DNA from: CBDCUQ01 sp965222835
GTDB taxonomy: Bacteria > Pseudomonadota > Alphaproteobacteria > Rhizobiales > Hyphomicrobiaceae
Reading direction: 5' to 3'
Length of the DNA: 64,000 nucleotides
Assembly: GCA_965222835.1 (NCBI GenBank)
Contig: CBDCUQ010000003.1
Span: 744,001 to 808,000, forward strand
The notes beneath the pieces are model-generated. The model was given only the letters and a program-made list of their open reading frames with translations. It was not told the DNA's origin and did no database searches. Both the position numbers and the translations under genes were made by a program. Numbering within the stretch: position 1 is the stretch's first letter; every line of letters begins with the position of its first letter. Of this stretch, positions 35,170-45,400 are shown piece after piece.

Positions 35170-35949
35170 TCACCAGAAGTAGACCTGCGAGGCGACGAAG
35201 AACCAGATGACATCAACGAAGTGCCAGTAGATGCCCGCCACTTTGACGAACATCTTGTGCACGCCACCGAACATTGTCCCGAGCAAGACCGCTACGAATG
35301 TCACGAGCCCCACGAACACGTGAGAGGCGTGGAATCCGGTTAGCGAATAGAAGGCCGCTGAGTATTGGTTCGTTCCGGGCAGGAAGTTCTCGTGAACGAG
35401 ATGATTGTATTCGTAGACCGTGCAGCCCAAGAACGCGGCGCCGAGAAGGATCGAGACGATGACCCAGATCATGAAGCTGCCTTTGCGGCCCTGCTCCAGA
35501 AGAAGGTGCTCGGCGTAGTGATAGGTCAAACTCGACGATACGAGGATGACCGTCATGATGACCGGCAAAATGACATCGATGTGCGGTGTGCCTGCTGGCG
35601 GCCAGTCGCTGCCAGAGGAGAGACGCATGGTCCAGTAACTGGCGAAGAAGCCGATGAAGATCAGGATCTCGCCAATGATGAAGACGCCTACGCCAACCGG
35701 TGAAATGTCTGAAATCGCGGATGGCTCAGTGACTCCTTCGTGAACCCACTTGGCGATCCCGGCAAGAACGAGAGGCGTGCCGACGCCTGCTGAAACGACC
35801 GCACCCATTGTGTTCTCATAAACAAAGTAGAACATGAAAGCGATCGGTACGAGCAGCATGGTGCCGAGGGAAATCGCGATGGGCGCCCAGCTGACCTCCC
35901 AGTGGTGCACATGTCCGGTTCCTGCGGCAGCATCGGCTTGTTGTTGCAT
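35170..35949 (-). CDS. ctaE: Cytochrome c oxidase subunit III
   Basis: This 259-residue protein has seven hydrophobic helices and subunit III features such as FIGFFASYWTMRL, the region around EHLLLEQGRKG, and the end WHFVDVIWFFVASQVYFW. The frame is open to 35976; ATG 35949 has GAGGAG at good distance. It is the first recognised oxidase gene, about 500 bp downstream of a perfect FNR palindrome, with a small open frame in between. Confidence 0.92.
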   Translation of the reverse strand: MQQQADAAAGTGHVHHWEVSWAPIAISLGTMLLVPIAFMFYFVYENTMGAVVSAGVGTPLVLAGIAKWVHEGVTEPSAISDISPVGVGVFIIGEILIFIGFFASYWTMRLSSGSDWPPAGTPHIDVILPVIMTVILVSSSLTYHYAEHLLLEQGRKGSFMIWVIVSILLGAAFLGCTVYEYNHLVHENFLPGTNQYSAAFYSLTGFHASHVFVGLVTFVAVLLGTMFGGVHKMFVKVAGIYWHFVDVIWFFVASQVYFW

Positions 35950-36075
35950 TGTTGTCGTCTCCTCGATCCTCGTCACTTCATCCCATGCCGGGCATGCGCC
36001 TGGTCAGCAGGGCGGACTTTTACCGTCCAGAAATAATCATCCTTGCCTGGTCTTCTCCTGAAGCACCTGCCTTTG

Positions 36076-36312
36076 TCATTGCGCCTCCGCGAGCAGTCCC
36101 ACGAAGAGGACGAACAGGTACACATTGGAGAATCCGCAGAGCTGCATGGGCCCCTGAGTGTAGACGCCAAGCCGACGACGCAAGTGCGCGATGACCGACA
36201 TCACGCGCGGCTTCAAAGCGGCCAGGTCGTCAGCAGAGTACCGGGAACCGGAGGCACAGACTCTCTGGCTCACGCCAGCCTCGGCAGCGTGTGCACCTCC
36301 GGACACGCACAT
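36076..36312 (-). CDS. Possible small membrane protein at the head of the oxidase operon
   Basis: A 78-codon frame starts at ATG 36312, eight bases after AAGGGGG, which is the strongest ribosome site nearby. In-frame GTG 36321 and ATG 36318 are alternatives. The protein has a polar part with RYSADDLAALKPR and one C-terminal hydrophobic helix (NVYLFVLFVGLL). I do not recognise a family. It lies between the FNR palindrome and subunit III, so it may be a small oxidase-associated protein. Its stop overlaps a further ATG (ATGA) of a 19-codon frame that may be a broken gene. Confidence 0.5.
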   Translation of the reverse strand: MCVSGGAHAAEAGVSQRVCASGSRYSADDLAALKPRVMSVIAHLRRRLGVYTQGPMQLCGFSNVYLFVLFVGLLAEAQ

Positions 36313-36782
36313 CCCCATCACCCCCTTGACCGAACTCTCCCAAAATTCATGCTTCTGTTTTGCGCGCAGTCATCCCCTTTCGGGTCGGGACACGTCCGAT
36401 GGGACCTGCGGCTCGAAGCTTTGCTTTAGATCAACTTGCCAGAGCCCAAGCGTGCTTGACCTCGGTCAAGAAGAATGTGCGGCATTTGGCCTTCAACACT
36501 CTGTAGGGCGAGCTGGAAGAGGCGTTGGACTTTAAGGTCTAGGTTGGGACAAAAACAGACATCAAAAACAATAAGGTGGCGGCGCTTCTTTAAAAGCACC
36601 GATTGGGACTGCCAGGGTCGCGCTCTTGGGTTCGCGGACCGGTGAGAGACTTCGCTTTGAATGATCAGTTGAGGCTTCACGAAACCGCTCGCCTCCGTAC
36701 CCGATGAGTCACATTCAAGGGGTCGCGCACGTGCAAGCACTCATCGAGGACCGTTTCAAAAGGCCGTGCGGGTACCTGTCAT
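36313..36782. other. Promoter region of the oxidase operon
   Basis: This 470-bp region lies between the small ORF and the end of the HxlR gene, with the FNR palindrome at 36456. I see no RNA gene or credible protein in the rest. Confidence 0.55.
36456..36469. promoter_or_regulatory. Perfect FNR-family palindrome
   Basis: TTGACCTCGGTCAA is a complete TTGAC-N4-GTCAA palindrome. It lies about 144 bp upstream of the small ORF and 507 bp upstream of subunit III. The FNR-type protein encoded at 28782 has the DNA-reading residues expected for this half-site. Activation or repression cannot be told without the promoter. Confidence 0.72.
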
Positions 36783-37460
36783 TTATCTGGCGGACTTTAT
36801 GTCCGAGAAGTAATTTCTGCCGAGCCAGGTCGATATGTCTTTCTTGAGCCGGGCGGGACCCGTGAGTCTGATCCGCGCATTACGTAGGGCCTGACCGAGA
36901 GCAATATCGCCCATCCATACGCCCGTCAGCGTTCTGACGTCCGTGCGCAATTCCAAGTCGGTGTCATAACCCGGATCCTTCATACAAACATCGACATCGC
37001 CATCATTGATGACGAGCCACCAACGGCGAAACTTGCTCCTGTAATCGCTGAACTCGAAATACAGATTGGTTCGCCCCTTTCCAAAATAGTCTCCATTCAT
37101 GGTCCGGTGAATGTCCCACATCAAGAGAGAGGGATCGAGTTCATCCGGAGAAAGCTTGCTGCGCGCCCAACGATGGCCCCAGATGCCCATCTGCAAAATA
37201 ATCGGCTTCAGCTCACGCCCTGCCTCGGTCAACGTATAGCGAATCCCTTTTTCCGTCTCGGTGCGCGCAACAACGCCTGCGGCTTCCAGCGACTTCAAGC
37301 GCGATGACAGTAGTGCGGGCGAAATCAGCGGCAGTCCCCTGCGGACGTCGTTGAATGTTTCGCTTCCCGCGCCAAGTTCGCGCAGGATGAGATGCGTCCA
37401 GCGCTCGCCGAGAATCTCGGAGGCCTTTGCAATCGGGCAAAACTGTCCATAGCTGCTCAT
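36783..37460 (-). CDS. HxlR family transcriptional regulator with C-terminal SCP2-like domain
   Basis: The N-terminal 100 residues are a winged helix of the HxlR type (CPIAKASEILGERWTHLILREL, LSSRLKSLEAAGVV). The C-terminal part (WWLVINDGDVDVCMKDPGYD, LTGVWMGDI) resembles SCP2 sterol carrier domains found in some HxlR proteins. ATG 37460 gives 225 residues; the open frame extends to 37532. It diverges from the carboxymuconolactone-decarboxylase-like gene, and two matching palindromes lie between them, so it probably controls both. The conserved N-terminal cysteine (FCPIAK) could make it redox- or electrophile-responsive. Confidence 0.87.
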   Translation of the reverse strand: MSSYGQFCPIAKASEILGERWTHLILRELGAGSETFNDVRRGLPLISPALLSSRLKSLEAAGVVARTETEKGIRYTLTEAGRELKPIILQMGIWGHRWARSKLSPDELDPSLLMWDIHRTMNGDYFGKGRTNLYFEFSDYRSKFRRWWLVINDGDVDVCMKDPGYDTDLELRTDVRTLTGVWMGDIALGQALRNARIRLTGPARLKKDISTWLGRNYFSDIKSAR

Positions 37461-37495
37461 GACTGCGATCCTAGACTGCCGCTTGCTCGAGAGCC

Positions 37496-37512
37496 AGTAT
37501 AATTTTTGTACT
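37496..37512. promoter_or_regulatory. Candidate HxlR operator, copy 1
   Basis: AGTATA-ATTTT-TGTACT is a 6-5-6 inverted repeat with one mismatch. It lies 36 bp upstream of the HxlR start, suited to autoregulation. Confidence 0.6.
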
Positions 37513-37638
37513 ATATTTTCCACTGGAGACACTTGGCCCTCGTGAGCCCGACCTGTCGTGTCTTTCCTTATTCTTTCGGACTTTCGTCGTATTCATGTGC
37601 CAGCCATTGGTCTCGGCGTAATGCGTGTCTATGAATTT

Positions 37639-37655
37639 AGTATATATTTTATACT
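37639..37655. promoter_or_regulatory. Candidate HxlR operator, copy 2
   Basis: AGTATA-TATTT-TATACT is a perfect 6-5-6 inverted repeat, of the same design as copy 1. It lies 65 bp upstream of the start of the divergent gene and probably overlaps its promoter. Confidence 0.62.
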
Positions 37656-37719
37656 GGAATTTTCTGCTCGACATTTGAGATCGTGAGCCATCGTTCAAGG
37701 CAAACCAAGGAGCAGAACC

Positions 37720-38865
37720 ATGTTGCCATCAATTCTTAGATACTGGTTGTTCGACCGCTTGTCGGTCAAGACGATGCGATATGTGAGCGCGGTTCCGACA
37801 CGCAAAGCCAGGGGCCTGACAAAGGAAGTCTACGACATGATCCGGGAAGACTTCTTCAAGAACGGATCGCTGACGAGCCGCTCTAAGGTTCCCGAGCTTA
37901 TGGCCGCCATCTGGACAGGTGGACGCGAGGCGATGCTGGTCGAGGACAAAGTGGATCGCACGACGAAGGATGCTATTTCGGCCGTGCTCTCTCAGGTCAA
38001 CGACTGTCCTTATTGCGAAGACATGCTCGTCAGCCTCGTGCACGCCGGCGGCAAGCACGATGCGGCAGAGGATATCCTGGCGCAGAACGATCTGCAGACA
38101 ACCGATGCTGAGTTGCGCCGACGCCTAGAATGGGTGCAGGCCGTGGCTACGCCGGGAGTGGAAGATATTCCGCCTGTCCCTTTCACGCCCGAGCAATTGC
38201 CCGAGGTGCTTGGGACACTCATGGGGATGAGTGACATCAATCGCTTCAGTCACGTGGTCATGGAGGATTCGCCGGTCAACGCACCGCTTGGCCTGCAATC
38301 CATCAAGGCTGTTGGCTTGCGGCTGTTCGGGTCTGAGCTCGAGGCGACACGACGACGGGCTCTGGAACCTGGCCGCGCGCTCTCGTTGCTGCCGCCGGCA
38401 GACCTGCCGGAGGATATGAGCTGGGCAGAATCCAATCCTCGTGTTGCGGACGCGCTCGCGCGTTGGACGGCGACAGTGGAGCGAGAAGCCCGAGACGTGG
38501 TTTCGAGAAAGGTGCAGCGGGCGGTTGAAACGTCACTCCATGCCTGGAAGGGTGAACGTATGCCGATCAGCCGTTCATGGGTCGAAACCGAAATCTCCGG
38601 CCTCGATGGTACCGATCGCGAAATTGCGAGATTGGCTATGGTGCTTGCGAAAGCGCCTTACCAGGTTGATGAAAGGATGGCGGAGGCCGTACTGGGAGAC
38701 GATCGCGACGAGGAACGCTTCATCCGCATTCTGACCTGGGCATCTTTCACCGGGGCTCGACGTTTCGTTCAACTTGTCGTGGAACGGGCTATCGGGGAAG
38801 AAAGCTCAGCGAAACCCATCAGAGACGCTCAGTATCCAATCGGCGTGGACGCTTCTGCGGCCTAG
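37720..38865 (+). CDS. Carboxymuconolactone decarboxylase/AhpD-like protein
   Basis: This 381-residue protein has an AhpD-like core with the motif NDCPYCEDMLVSL (CxxC and a following histidine region), the redox pair of the family. AAGGAG lies eight bases before ATG 37720. The length is about twice the usual; a second helical half (about residues 200-365) lacks a CxxC and may be a degenerate repeat of the fold. AhpD-like proteins act in peroxide reduction or as carboxymuconolactone decarboxylases. Control by an adjacent HxlR regulator points to a stress or detoxification function. Confidence 0.82.
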   Translation: MLPSILRYWLFDRLSVKTMRYVSAVPTRKARGLTKEVYDMIREDFFKNGSLTSRSKVPELMAAIWTGGREAMLVEDKVDRTTKDAISAVLSQVNDCPYCEDMLVSLVHAGGKHDAAEDILAQNDLQTTDAELRRRLEWVQAVATPGVEDIPPVPFTPEQLPEVLGTLMGMSDINRFSHVVMEDSPVNAPLGLQSIKAVGLRLFGSELEATRRRALEPGRALSLLPPADLPEDMSWAESNPRVADALARWTATVEREARDVVSRKVQRAVETSLHAWKGERMPISRSWVETEISGLDGTDREIARLAMVLAKAPYQVDERMAEAVLGDDRDEERFIRILTWASFTGARRFVQLVVERAIGEESSAKPIRDAQYPIGVDASAA

Positions 38866-38874
38866 GAGTTCGAA

Positions 38875-38911
38875 TGGTGCCGAGCACCGGTGCTCGGCAC
38901 CACTTCTTTTT
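38875..38911. terminator. Bidirectional terminator between convergent genes
   Basis: A perfect 28-bp palindrome (38875-38902; arms TGGTGCCGAGCACC and its complement) is followed by CTTCTTTTT. It lies just after the AhpD-like stop and before the end of the opposing gene. Confidence 0.82.
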
Positions 38912-38989
38912 CTGCACGGGTCGATGTCCACGTGTAGATTCGCTTCGCGTCCAAAGCCAAAGTTGCGGTCATGTCTGTTTCACGACTAT

Positions 38990-40501
38990 TCACCGCCCGC
39001 TCAAAGCTTCTGAAAGAGCCTGCAAGCGGGCTGCGCGCCTCTCAGATGTCATCTCGCCTTCGAGAGATCCTAGCTCGATACCAAAACGCTCGTTCAAAGA
39101 GCGTTGGATTCTCTGTTGGTCCGCTCGTGTCAACGTATCAAATCTCGCCAGCAGCTCATGAGATAGTGTCTTCACTATTTCTGGTTCTTCACCCCTCGAC
39201 TTCCAGGCCACATCCCGAATAAGCGACGCACTCTCCGTGAAGTTCCGGTTCAATTCATCTTCCCATCGCGTTGTGAACTTCTCTCCGTAGTTATAATACG
39301 CCAGCGTCGTGGTTACGAATTCGTATGAAGCCAACGCCTCCTCAAGGGCATCGATGGAGCCTGCTTCGATCGCGTTTTCACGCGCCAAATCACCTTCGCG
39401 CATGCGCGTTCTCATCAATTCGAGCAGCCCAAGGCAGCAGACATTCCCCGCTGCCTCAGCGACCGTGATCTGATGCGTTGCCGAAGCGTGTGCCAGCGCG
39501 CTGATCAACGCGACCAAGCCCCTTTCAACCGCCTCATCCTCGATACGTGCCTCGACCCCGGGGTCATCGCCGGAGGATTGCCTCAGGCGTCCCGCTGCGC
39601 GGCTTAGGCCGCGCAATTGCCGGCGGAGAAGGTCGCCATAATCGCTGCAGAGCGGGTTGCCGCTACTCTTGAAGCACGTGCGTCCTTCTTGATCTCCTAT
39701 CCGGCGTGTATCGGGCATCGGTGGCAGACGGGCCTCCATGCATTTTCCGTATGAATCCACATTCGACTGGATTTCGATGGTGTAATCATCATTCTCTTCA
39801 CGGGCCCACCAATTCTCGCGCTTTCCACGCTCAAAAACGGCACGCAGCTCACCAAAAGCCTGCGTGTTTCTAGGGGTTCCGGAAATCCGTGTCGCCGCGA
39901 GGCCCGCTCCAAAATTCTCACGAATGAACTTTGCGTCATCACCCTTGAAAACAAGTGCGCTGTTGGCCGTTATTCTCGGAAGGCGGTCTGATACGCTCTT
40001 GGGAGCGCCATCCAAATGCCGACCGGAGATCGTTCTCATGACACCGGAAAAATTATTGGTCGCGAGAAGGAACAACTGAGCTGAAACCTTCCAGGTATTC
40101 AGAGGCCGGCATTCACCCTTGTGCGTGACCAAGAGCACAGGCCCTCCCATCAAACCCTGAAAACCCCGTTCGGTGCCGATAAGCAGGATTGGTACTTCAT
40201 CCCCATGCTCGACCGCCTTTATTGAGCCGCACAGCAATGTGCTGGTGTTTGCGTCCGGGTGACCGTCGTGCTCCACGTCGATACGAAGGCAATAGTTAAC
40301 GAAATCCCGATTGCCCACGTTGAATTCATCGCTGTGATCGTGGCCGATTACGAGCGTATCCAGATAGACGTGCTGGATAACCGCATCGCGTTCCCGATTG
40401 ACGCCTGGCTTGTTCGCATCTCGGTGCGCGTCGGCCGGCGTTGGGAGACATGCGAAAGCCGTTGCAACAATGAGCTGCTGAAAGACATGAGACTTGGCCA
40501 T
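38990..40501 (-). CDS. Secreted protein of unknown function
   Basis: I do not recognise this 503-residue protein. The frame opens at 40810, but ATG 40501 has AAGGGGAG seven bases before it and starts a clear signal peptide (MAKSHVFQQL, ending PTPADAHR). The first half (about 30-260) is mixed, with LLIGTERGFQGLMGGPVLL; the second half (from about 290) looks mainly helical, with charged segments. Paired cysteines occur (YCLRID, LLCGS, GNVCCLG). It diverges from a PDZ-Sel1 protein across 170 bp, so both may act together in the periplasm. Confidence 0.72.
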   Translation of the reverse strand: MAKSHVFQQLIVATAFACLPTPADAHRDANKPGVNRERDAVIQHVYLDTLVIGHDHSDEFNVGNRDFVNYCLRIDVEHDGHPDANTSTLLCGSIKAVEHGDEVPILLIGTERGFQGLMGGPVLLVTHKGECRPLNTWKVSAQLFLLATNNFSGVMRTISGRHLDGAPKSVSDRLPRITANSALVFKGDDAKFIRENFGAGLAATRISGTPRNTQAFGELRAVFERGKRENWWAREENDDYTIEIQSNVDSYGKCMEARLPPMPDTRRIGDQEGRTCFKSSGNPLCSDYGDLLRRQLRGLSRAAGRLRQSSGDDPGVEARIEDEAVERGLVALISALAHASATHQITVAEAAGNVCCLGLLELMRTRMREGDLARENAIEAGSIDALEEALASYEFVTTTLAYYNYGEKFTTRWEDELNRNFTESASLIRDVAWKSRGEEPEIVKTLSHELLARFDTLTRADQQRIQRSLNERFGIELGSLEGEMTSERRAARLQALSEALSGR

Positions 40502-40672
40502 CCTTGCTCTCCCCTTCATGCTCGGCAGTCCGAGCATTATAGCCGGGCTTGGGCTGCGACCAATAGATCGGGCGGAGGGTGCGCGGGGGTCGGCTTTGAA
40601 TGATCCAGATGGCTTGTCAGACGGGCCGTATTCGGCCAGATTTCGTGTTGCACTCCAGCAAGGAGGCACATC

Positions 40673-42445
40673 ATGCTGAACAGAAAACTTTTCATGGCCG
40701 GGACCGTATGCGCCTCCGCCCTTGTAACGGCGCGCGTTGAGGCGGTATCGGCCCTCGATGGATCCTGTCGATTGGTCTTTGACAACGGCGTCGGTTGCTT
40801 TGCCGCTCAAAGCCCAAAACTATCGCATCGCCATGGTCGCGATCGAGACCCGTCGACGACGCCGTTCGATCGCGTGTCCCAATCATGGACATCCTCTACG
40901 GGCTATGTCGAGAACCCTCCTGCCTCAAAATCGGACGGCAAGACCGCAGACTCGGCAGACGTCTCCTCTGAATCCACGAACGCGAGCGATCCTGCCTCGC
41001 CGCCAACTGCTTCAGAGATCGAAATAACCTTTTGGAACAGCGTTAAAGACAGCAATGATCCGGCATTATTCGAAGCCTATCTCGATCGCTTCCCAAACGG
41101 CGAGTTCGCAGTTCTGGCTCGAGCGAAAATACGGGCACTCAAAGACTCCAAATCCGAGCAGCCAGCGGACAGTAAGAGTTCTACGGCAGCGGACACATCT
41201 GCACCAAGCGACCTTCCAAAAGGCGCGACGCTGACACACCGTGTCAAGTTGGGTGCATTTCCAAGCAGCCTTGGCGCCCAAGCAAAAAGTTCCATCGATG
41301 GTGAGCCACGTGGATGGCTTGGCGTACGGATCCAAGATGTCGATTCACATTTGAAGCAAGCGCTCGGTCTCTCAACTTCGGATGGCTCCTTGATCACGGA
41401 ATTGACCGACAATAGCCCGGCCAGCCGATCGGACTTGCTGCCCGGCGATATCGTGCTCAGCGTTGACAAGCGGAAGGTTCAATCGTCCAAAGACCTCGCG
41501 CGGATCATTGCCAGCTACCGGGATGGAGACGAAGTCAAGATCGAAGTCTGGCGCATGGGGAATGGCAGCGAGGACATGGGTCGCTACCTGCGCCAACGAG
41601 CAGATTCCGGTGATAATGTCGCCGCGTTCGTCCTGTCGAAGTTCGCGATGTCAGGTCACGTCGTCGCAAAGGATGAGGCGCTCGGGGGACGGCTGATGCG
41701 CAAGGCCGCAGAATCCGGTCTCACCGAGGCAATGCAACCCTGGGGCAACATGCTGCTTTACGGCAGGGGCACGGCAAAGAACGAGAGTGAAGCGGCAAAC
41801 TGGTTCCGGAAGAGTGCCGAGGCAGGAGATGTTGCGGCCATGAATGACATGGCTGCGCTGTACGAATGGGGCACTGGTGTCACGAAAAACGAAAGTGAGG
41901 CAATGAGTTGGGCCCGGAAGGCTGCCGACAAGGGCAACGCCAGCGCCATGTCCCGTCTCGGCCGCTTCTATCATTTCGGTAAAGGCACGACGAAAGACAC
42001 CACCGTGGCCGCGCGCTGGTACAGGAAGGCAGCAGACGCAGGACATTCGATTGCGATGAATAACCTCGCTTCCTTACTCGATGCCGGAGATGGTGTGCCC
42101 AAAGATAGCGCTGAAGCCCTGCGTCTGTACCAGCGCGCCGCGGAGCGAGGCTATACGACGGCTATGGGAAACATGGCTATGAAGTACGATAAGGGCGAGG
42201 GGGTTGCGAAGGACCCGGACGAGGCCGCGCGTCTGGTTTATGAGGCAATTCAAAGAGGCGACGACACTGTTCTCAAGAATGTCACGGAGTATTCGTCGTA
42301 CTGGACCGTCGACTTCCTCAAGAGCCTTCAGAGACGCTTGAAAAGCGCGGGCCTCTATAGCAGCTCCATCGATGGAAAGTTCGGGCCCAATTTCAAACGT
42401 GCCGTTGAATCTTTGGCACGCCAGCCCCGCGCTGCGGTTGAGTGA
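40673..42445 (+). CDS. Secreted PDZ and Sel1-repeat protein with C-terminal peptidoglycan-binding-like domain
   Basis: This 590-residue protein has an N-terminal leader (MLNRKLFMAG, ending near ARVEAVS). A low-complexity Ser/Ala/Asp-rich linker follows. A PDZ domain lies at about 213-300 (RGWLGVRIQDVD, PASRSDLLPGDIVLSV), then five or six Sel1 repeats of about 36 residues (for example EAANWFRKSAEAGDVAAMN). The C-terminal 45 residues resemble a PG-binding-1 fold (LQRRLKSAGLYSSSIDGKFG). It has no protease domain. The design suggests a periplasmic scaffold tied to the cell wall. Confidence 0.85.
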   Translation: MLNRKLFMAGTVCASALVTARVEAVSALDGSCRLVFDNGVGCFAAQSPKLSHRHGRDRDPSTTPFDRVSQSWTSSTGYVENPPASKSDGKTADSADVSSESTNASDPASPPTASEIEITFWNSVKDSNDPALFEAYLDRFPNGEFAVLARAKIRALKDSKSEQPADSKSSTAADTSAPSDLPKGATLTHRVKLGAFPSSLGAQAKSSIDGEPRGWLGVRIQDVDSHLKQALGLSTSDGSLITELTDNSPASRSDLLPGDIVLSVDKRKVQSSKDLARIIASYRDGDEVKIEVWRMGNGSEDMGRYLRQRADSGDNVAAFVLSKFAMSGHVVAKDEALGGRLMRKAAESGLTEAMQPWGNMLLYGRGTAKNESEAANWFRKSAEAGDVAAMNDMAALYEWGTGVTKNESEAMSWARKAADKGNASAMSRLGRFYHFGKGTTKDTTVAARWYRKAADAGHSIAMNNLASLLDAGDGVPKDSAEALRLYQRAAERGYTTAMGNMAMKYDKGEGVAKDPDEAARLVYEAIQRGDDTVLKNVTEYSSYWTVDFLKSLQRRLKSAGLYSSSIDGKFGPNFKRAVESLARQPRAAVE

Positions 42446-42475
42446 TCGTGCCCTCGGACGCTGCGCTAAGGTCGC

Positions 42476-45400
42476 TTAGTTTGAACCGCAATGCTTCTTG
42501 CCCGTGTATGGATTGCGGTGGCAGCGACGCTTTGGCCGCTTCTTGCGCTTGTTCGATTGCATGCCCTGAATGATGGCCGCAGCTGCAGCGGCTGCTGCCG
42601 CAGCGGCGGCGGCATCTTGATCATAACCAGGTTGCGGCCGGCGTTTGGGCGTCTTCCTTCTTGGCTTCCTGGCCCGTCTCCGCGGCTTCTGCTTGTGCTC
42701 GCACCAATACTGACCCTTACTCTTGTAGACCCTGATTAGACGCCGCCCAAATCGGTCCCGGCACTCTGCTTCGGCTGCAGCCTTCTGGCCGCTTTCGGAG
42801 AGATGGCAATTGTAGGTGCCGTCCGCTGCGATCTCGCCTGCGTACCAGCCGTCCCCTTGGTTGTTCTGGTTGCACCATCGATCCGCCGCGACCTTACCTG
42901 GCACACATGTAAAGCCTCCACGGCTATCAATGCTGGCGGCGTGATAGCCTGCGCCGTTCTTGTTTGCACACCAATTGTCGGCAGTCTGTTTTGTGGGGGT
43001 ACAAAAGAAACGACCGTCCGGTAAGACGTGGCCGACAACATACCCCGCTCCGTAATCCTGTTCGCAAACAGCGTCGCGCTTTTCCTCAGGCGTTTCTGGA
43101 CGTACGGCAGCCGCCTCGGCATTTTCCTCTTCGCGTTCCTTATCGTTGCAGCGGGCCGAAGCAACCGCAAGCTCGCGCACCTTTGGCGCAAGAGTCTCGT
43201 CTCCAAAGCGCGAAAGCCGAACCATCGAGGCGTCCATAGCATCGATGTCACACCGTTCCGTTGCAGAGTCGGCGTTGGCAACCTCTTCTGCGATGGCATC
43301 CTTGATTTTCTTGACGAAGTCCGAGTAGCCCGTGATGGCATCGGCTACGCACGTATCCACTTCCGACAATGCCGCGTCGGCTTCGGACAGTGCGTCGTCA
43401 GCGGAGATGCCGTCGCTGCCTGTATCTGCATCCACGTCGCTGTGGGTTTCGGGCGGACATGCCGCTTCTAGCTCTGCAAGCTTGCTCCGCAGCAGGTCCA
43501 GCGATGGAAAGAGGGTGAGCTCGCGGTGTCGCCACGCCGCGCTTGAGGGCATGTTGCCCCCTGAAGCCGGATCGACATCGCGTGTGTTCCAACTCTCATT
43601 CATCACATTCATGCAGCCGACATCATTGGTTGAACGCGTGCTGAGATCATCGAGCGCGCGGCGCGCCTCGTCGGCAACAGGTACGTTGCGCAGGGGCGAC
43701 AGACAGGCCCGGGCGCGCTTCAGAGGTTCCTCGTTGGCATGAACGAGCCCAGAGACCTTGTTGCGCGCGCGCGCCATGGTTTGGTACGAAGATTCGAAGC
43801 GGCTCCTGACAGCGCCGTAGCGTCCCGCAAGGCCTTCGATCTCGCCCTTAAGAGCGGCAATCTCACTGGTGGCTTTCTGCCGTTCAGCAGCGCGCGCCGC
43901 TGCAGCTGTCGCTACATCCGACTTTTCGAGACTGGCCAATTGACCGGCCTTGGCTTTGACGTTGGCGGCGTGCGTCTTCGCCCGGCGCGCGGCGGCAAGA
44001 CCGGTATCGAGGTGGTCGCGCGCCTCTGCCTTTGTTGTTGAGCCTCCGATCTTATCCTTGGTCGCACACGCCGCTGCGAGTTCTCGATCGAGTGCGGCCA
44101 ACTCGTCGTCGAGGGCCGCGCGGGCATCACGAGTGGCGGCCTTGTTATCCGGATTTTCTGCCGTTTCGTCAGCGGCACAAGCGGAGGTATCAACCGCATC
44201 GAGACGGTCGCGCAGCCGGGAGGCTTCGACTGAAAGGTTGCGCCCATCGCTCAGGGCCGCGCGGGCGCGCGCTTTCTCTTGGTCGAAGGCTTTGCAGGCC
44301 TCCGCAATGCCGTCTGAATTCTTGCGAATCCGATCGAGGTCCGATTGAACCGCAGCCATCGTTTGATCGCGCAGGTTCTCCAGCTCGCGGATCTTTTTGT
44401 CCAGCCGGTCCCATTGCGCCTCGTTGAGCTTGGCAACCGCGAGATCTGTCAAGCGGTTGTTCATGGCGCGGCCGGCCGCGTCTGTGAAATTCTTCATCAC
44501 AGCATCGAGGCCGGTTAGCTGAGGCTTCAAAGTCTTTTCCAGGGCTTCGCGCTGCTTGGTGACGCGTTCTGCGATCCATTCGCCCGGACTTCGTGCCGTT
44601 GTCTCCCCCTTACGACGGGCTTCAAGGAAATCCTGGATCGCCGCGTTGGGATCTAGGCCGATGCTGGACGCCTGATTGGAGAACTCCGGAAAGCCGCTAT
44701 ACCGAGACGTTGCTAAGCATTCGTCGAACCGGTCATAAGCTGCCTGTTGCCCCATTTTAGGGTGGAGTTCTTCGTACTTCTTGATGCACGCACCGTCGCC
44801 AATCTCCGATTTAGTCCTCAGGTAATCCTTGCTCCATTCGATGGCTTTGACTTCGGCCTCGACGAGACTGATGTAGATATCGCCTGGCGTTACACTGGGT
44901 ACCCCAATGGCTGTTTTAACTGAATCACTCAGAACCGATGGAGCTGAAAAGTCTGTGTAAGAGCCGCCGCTTGGAGTGGCCGCCCAATTGATCACGCCTT
45001 TGACCATATCCTTGGACTTGCCCTTGAGCTTATCCGTGGCGCTTTCCTTCATCTTGCCCCAGGCCGCATCGCGATCGCCGCGCGCTAATGCCTGCATGAC
45101 CTCTTTAGCGGTCCCCGCATTTTCAGCGGCCGCCGCCCACATAGAGCTCGCGCCATCATGACCCTTGCTTTTCAGATAATCGCCAACGACGCCCGTAAAT
45201 CCATCGGCAAAGTAGTCCATCCCGTGGTCAACCGCCGTTGCATAATCGCCTCCGGACAGCGCCCCCGCCATGTCGGAGAATTTCCTGGGATCCTTCTCGA
45301 TCGCGCGCCGCATCGCTTCGGAGTATGTCTTGGCAAATTCCGCTGCAGAGCCCTCCCCGGCTTTGCTCTTGGCAGTTTCCTCCTTGATGATCTCGCTTAG

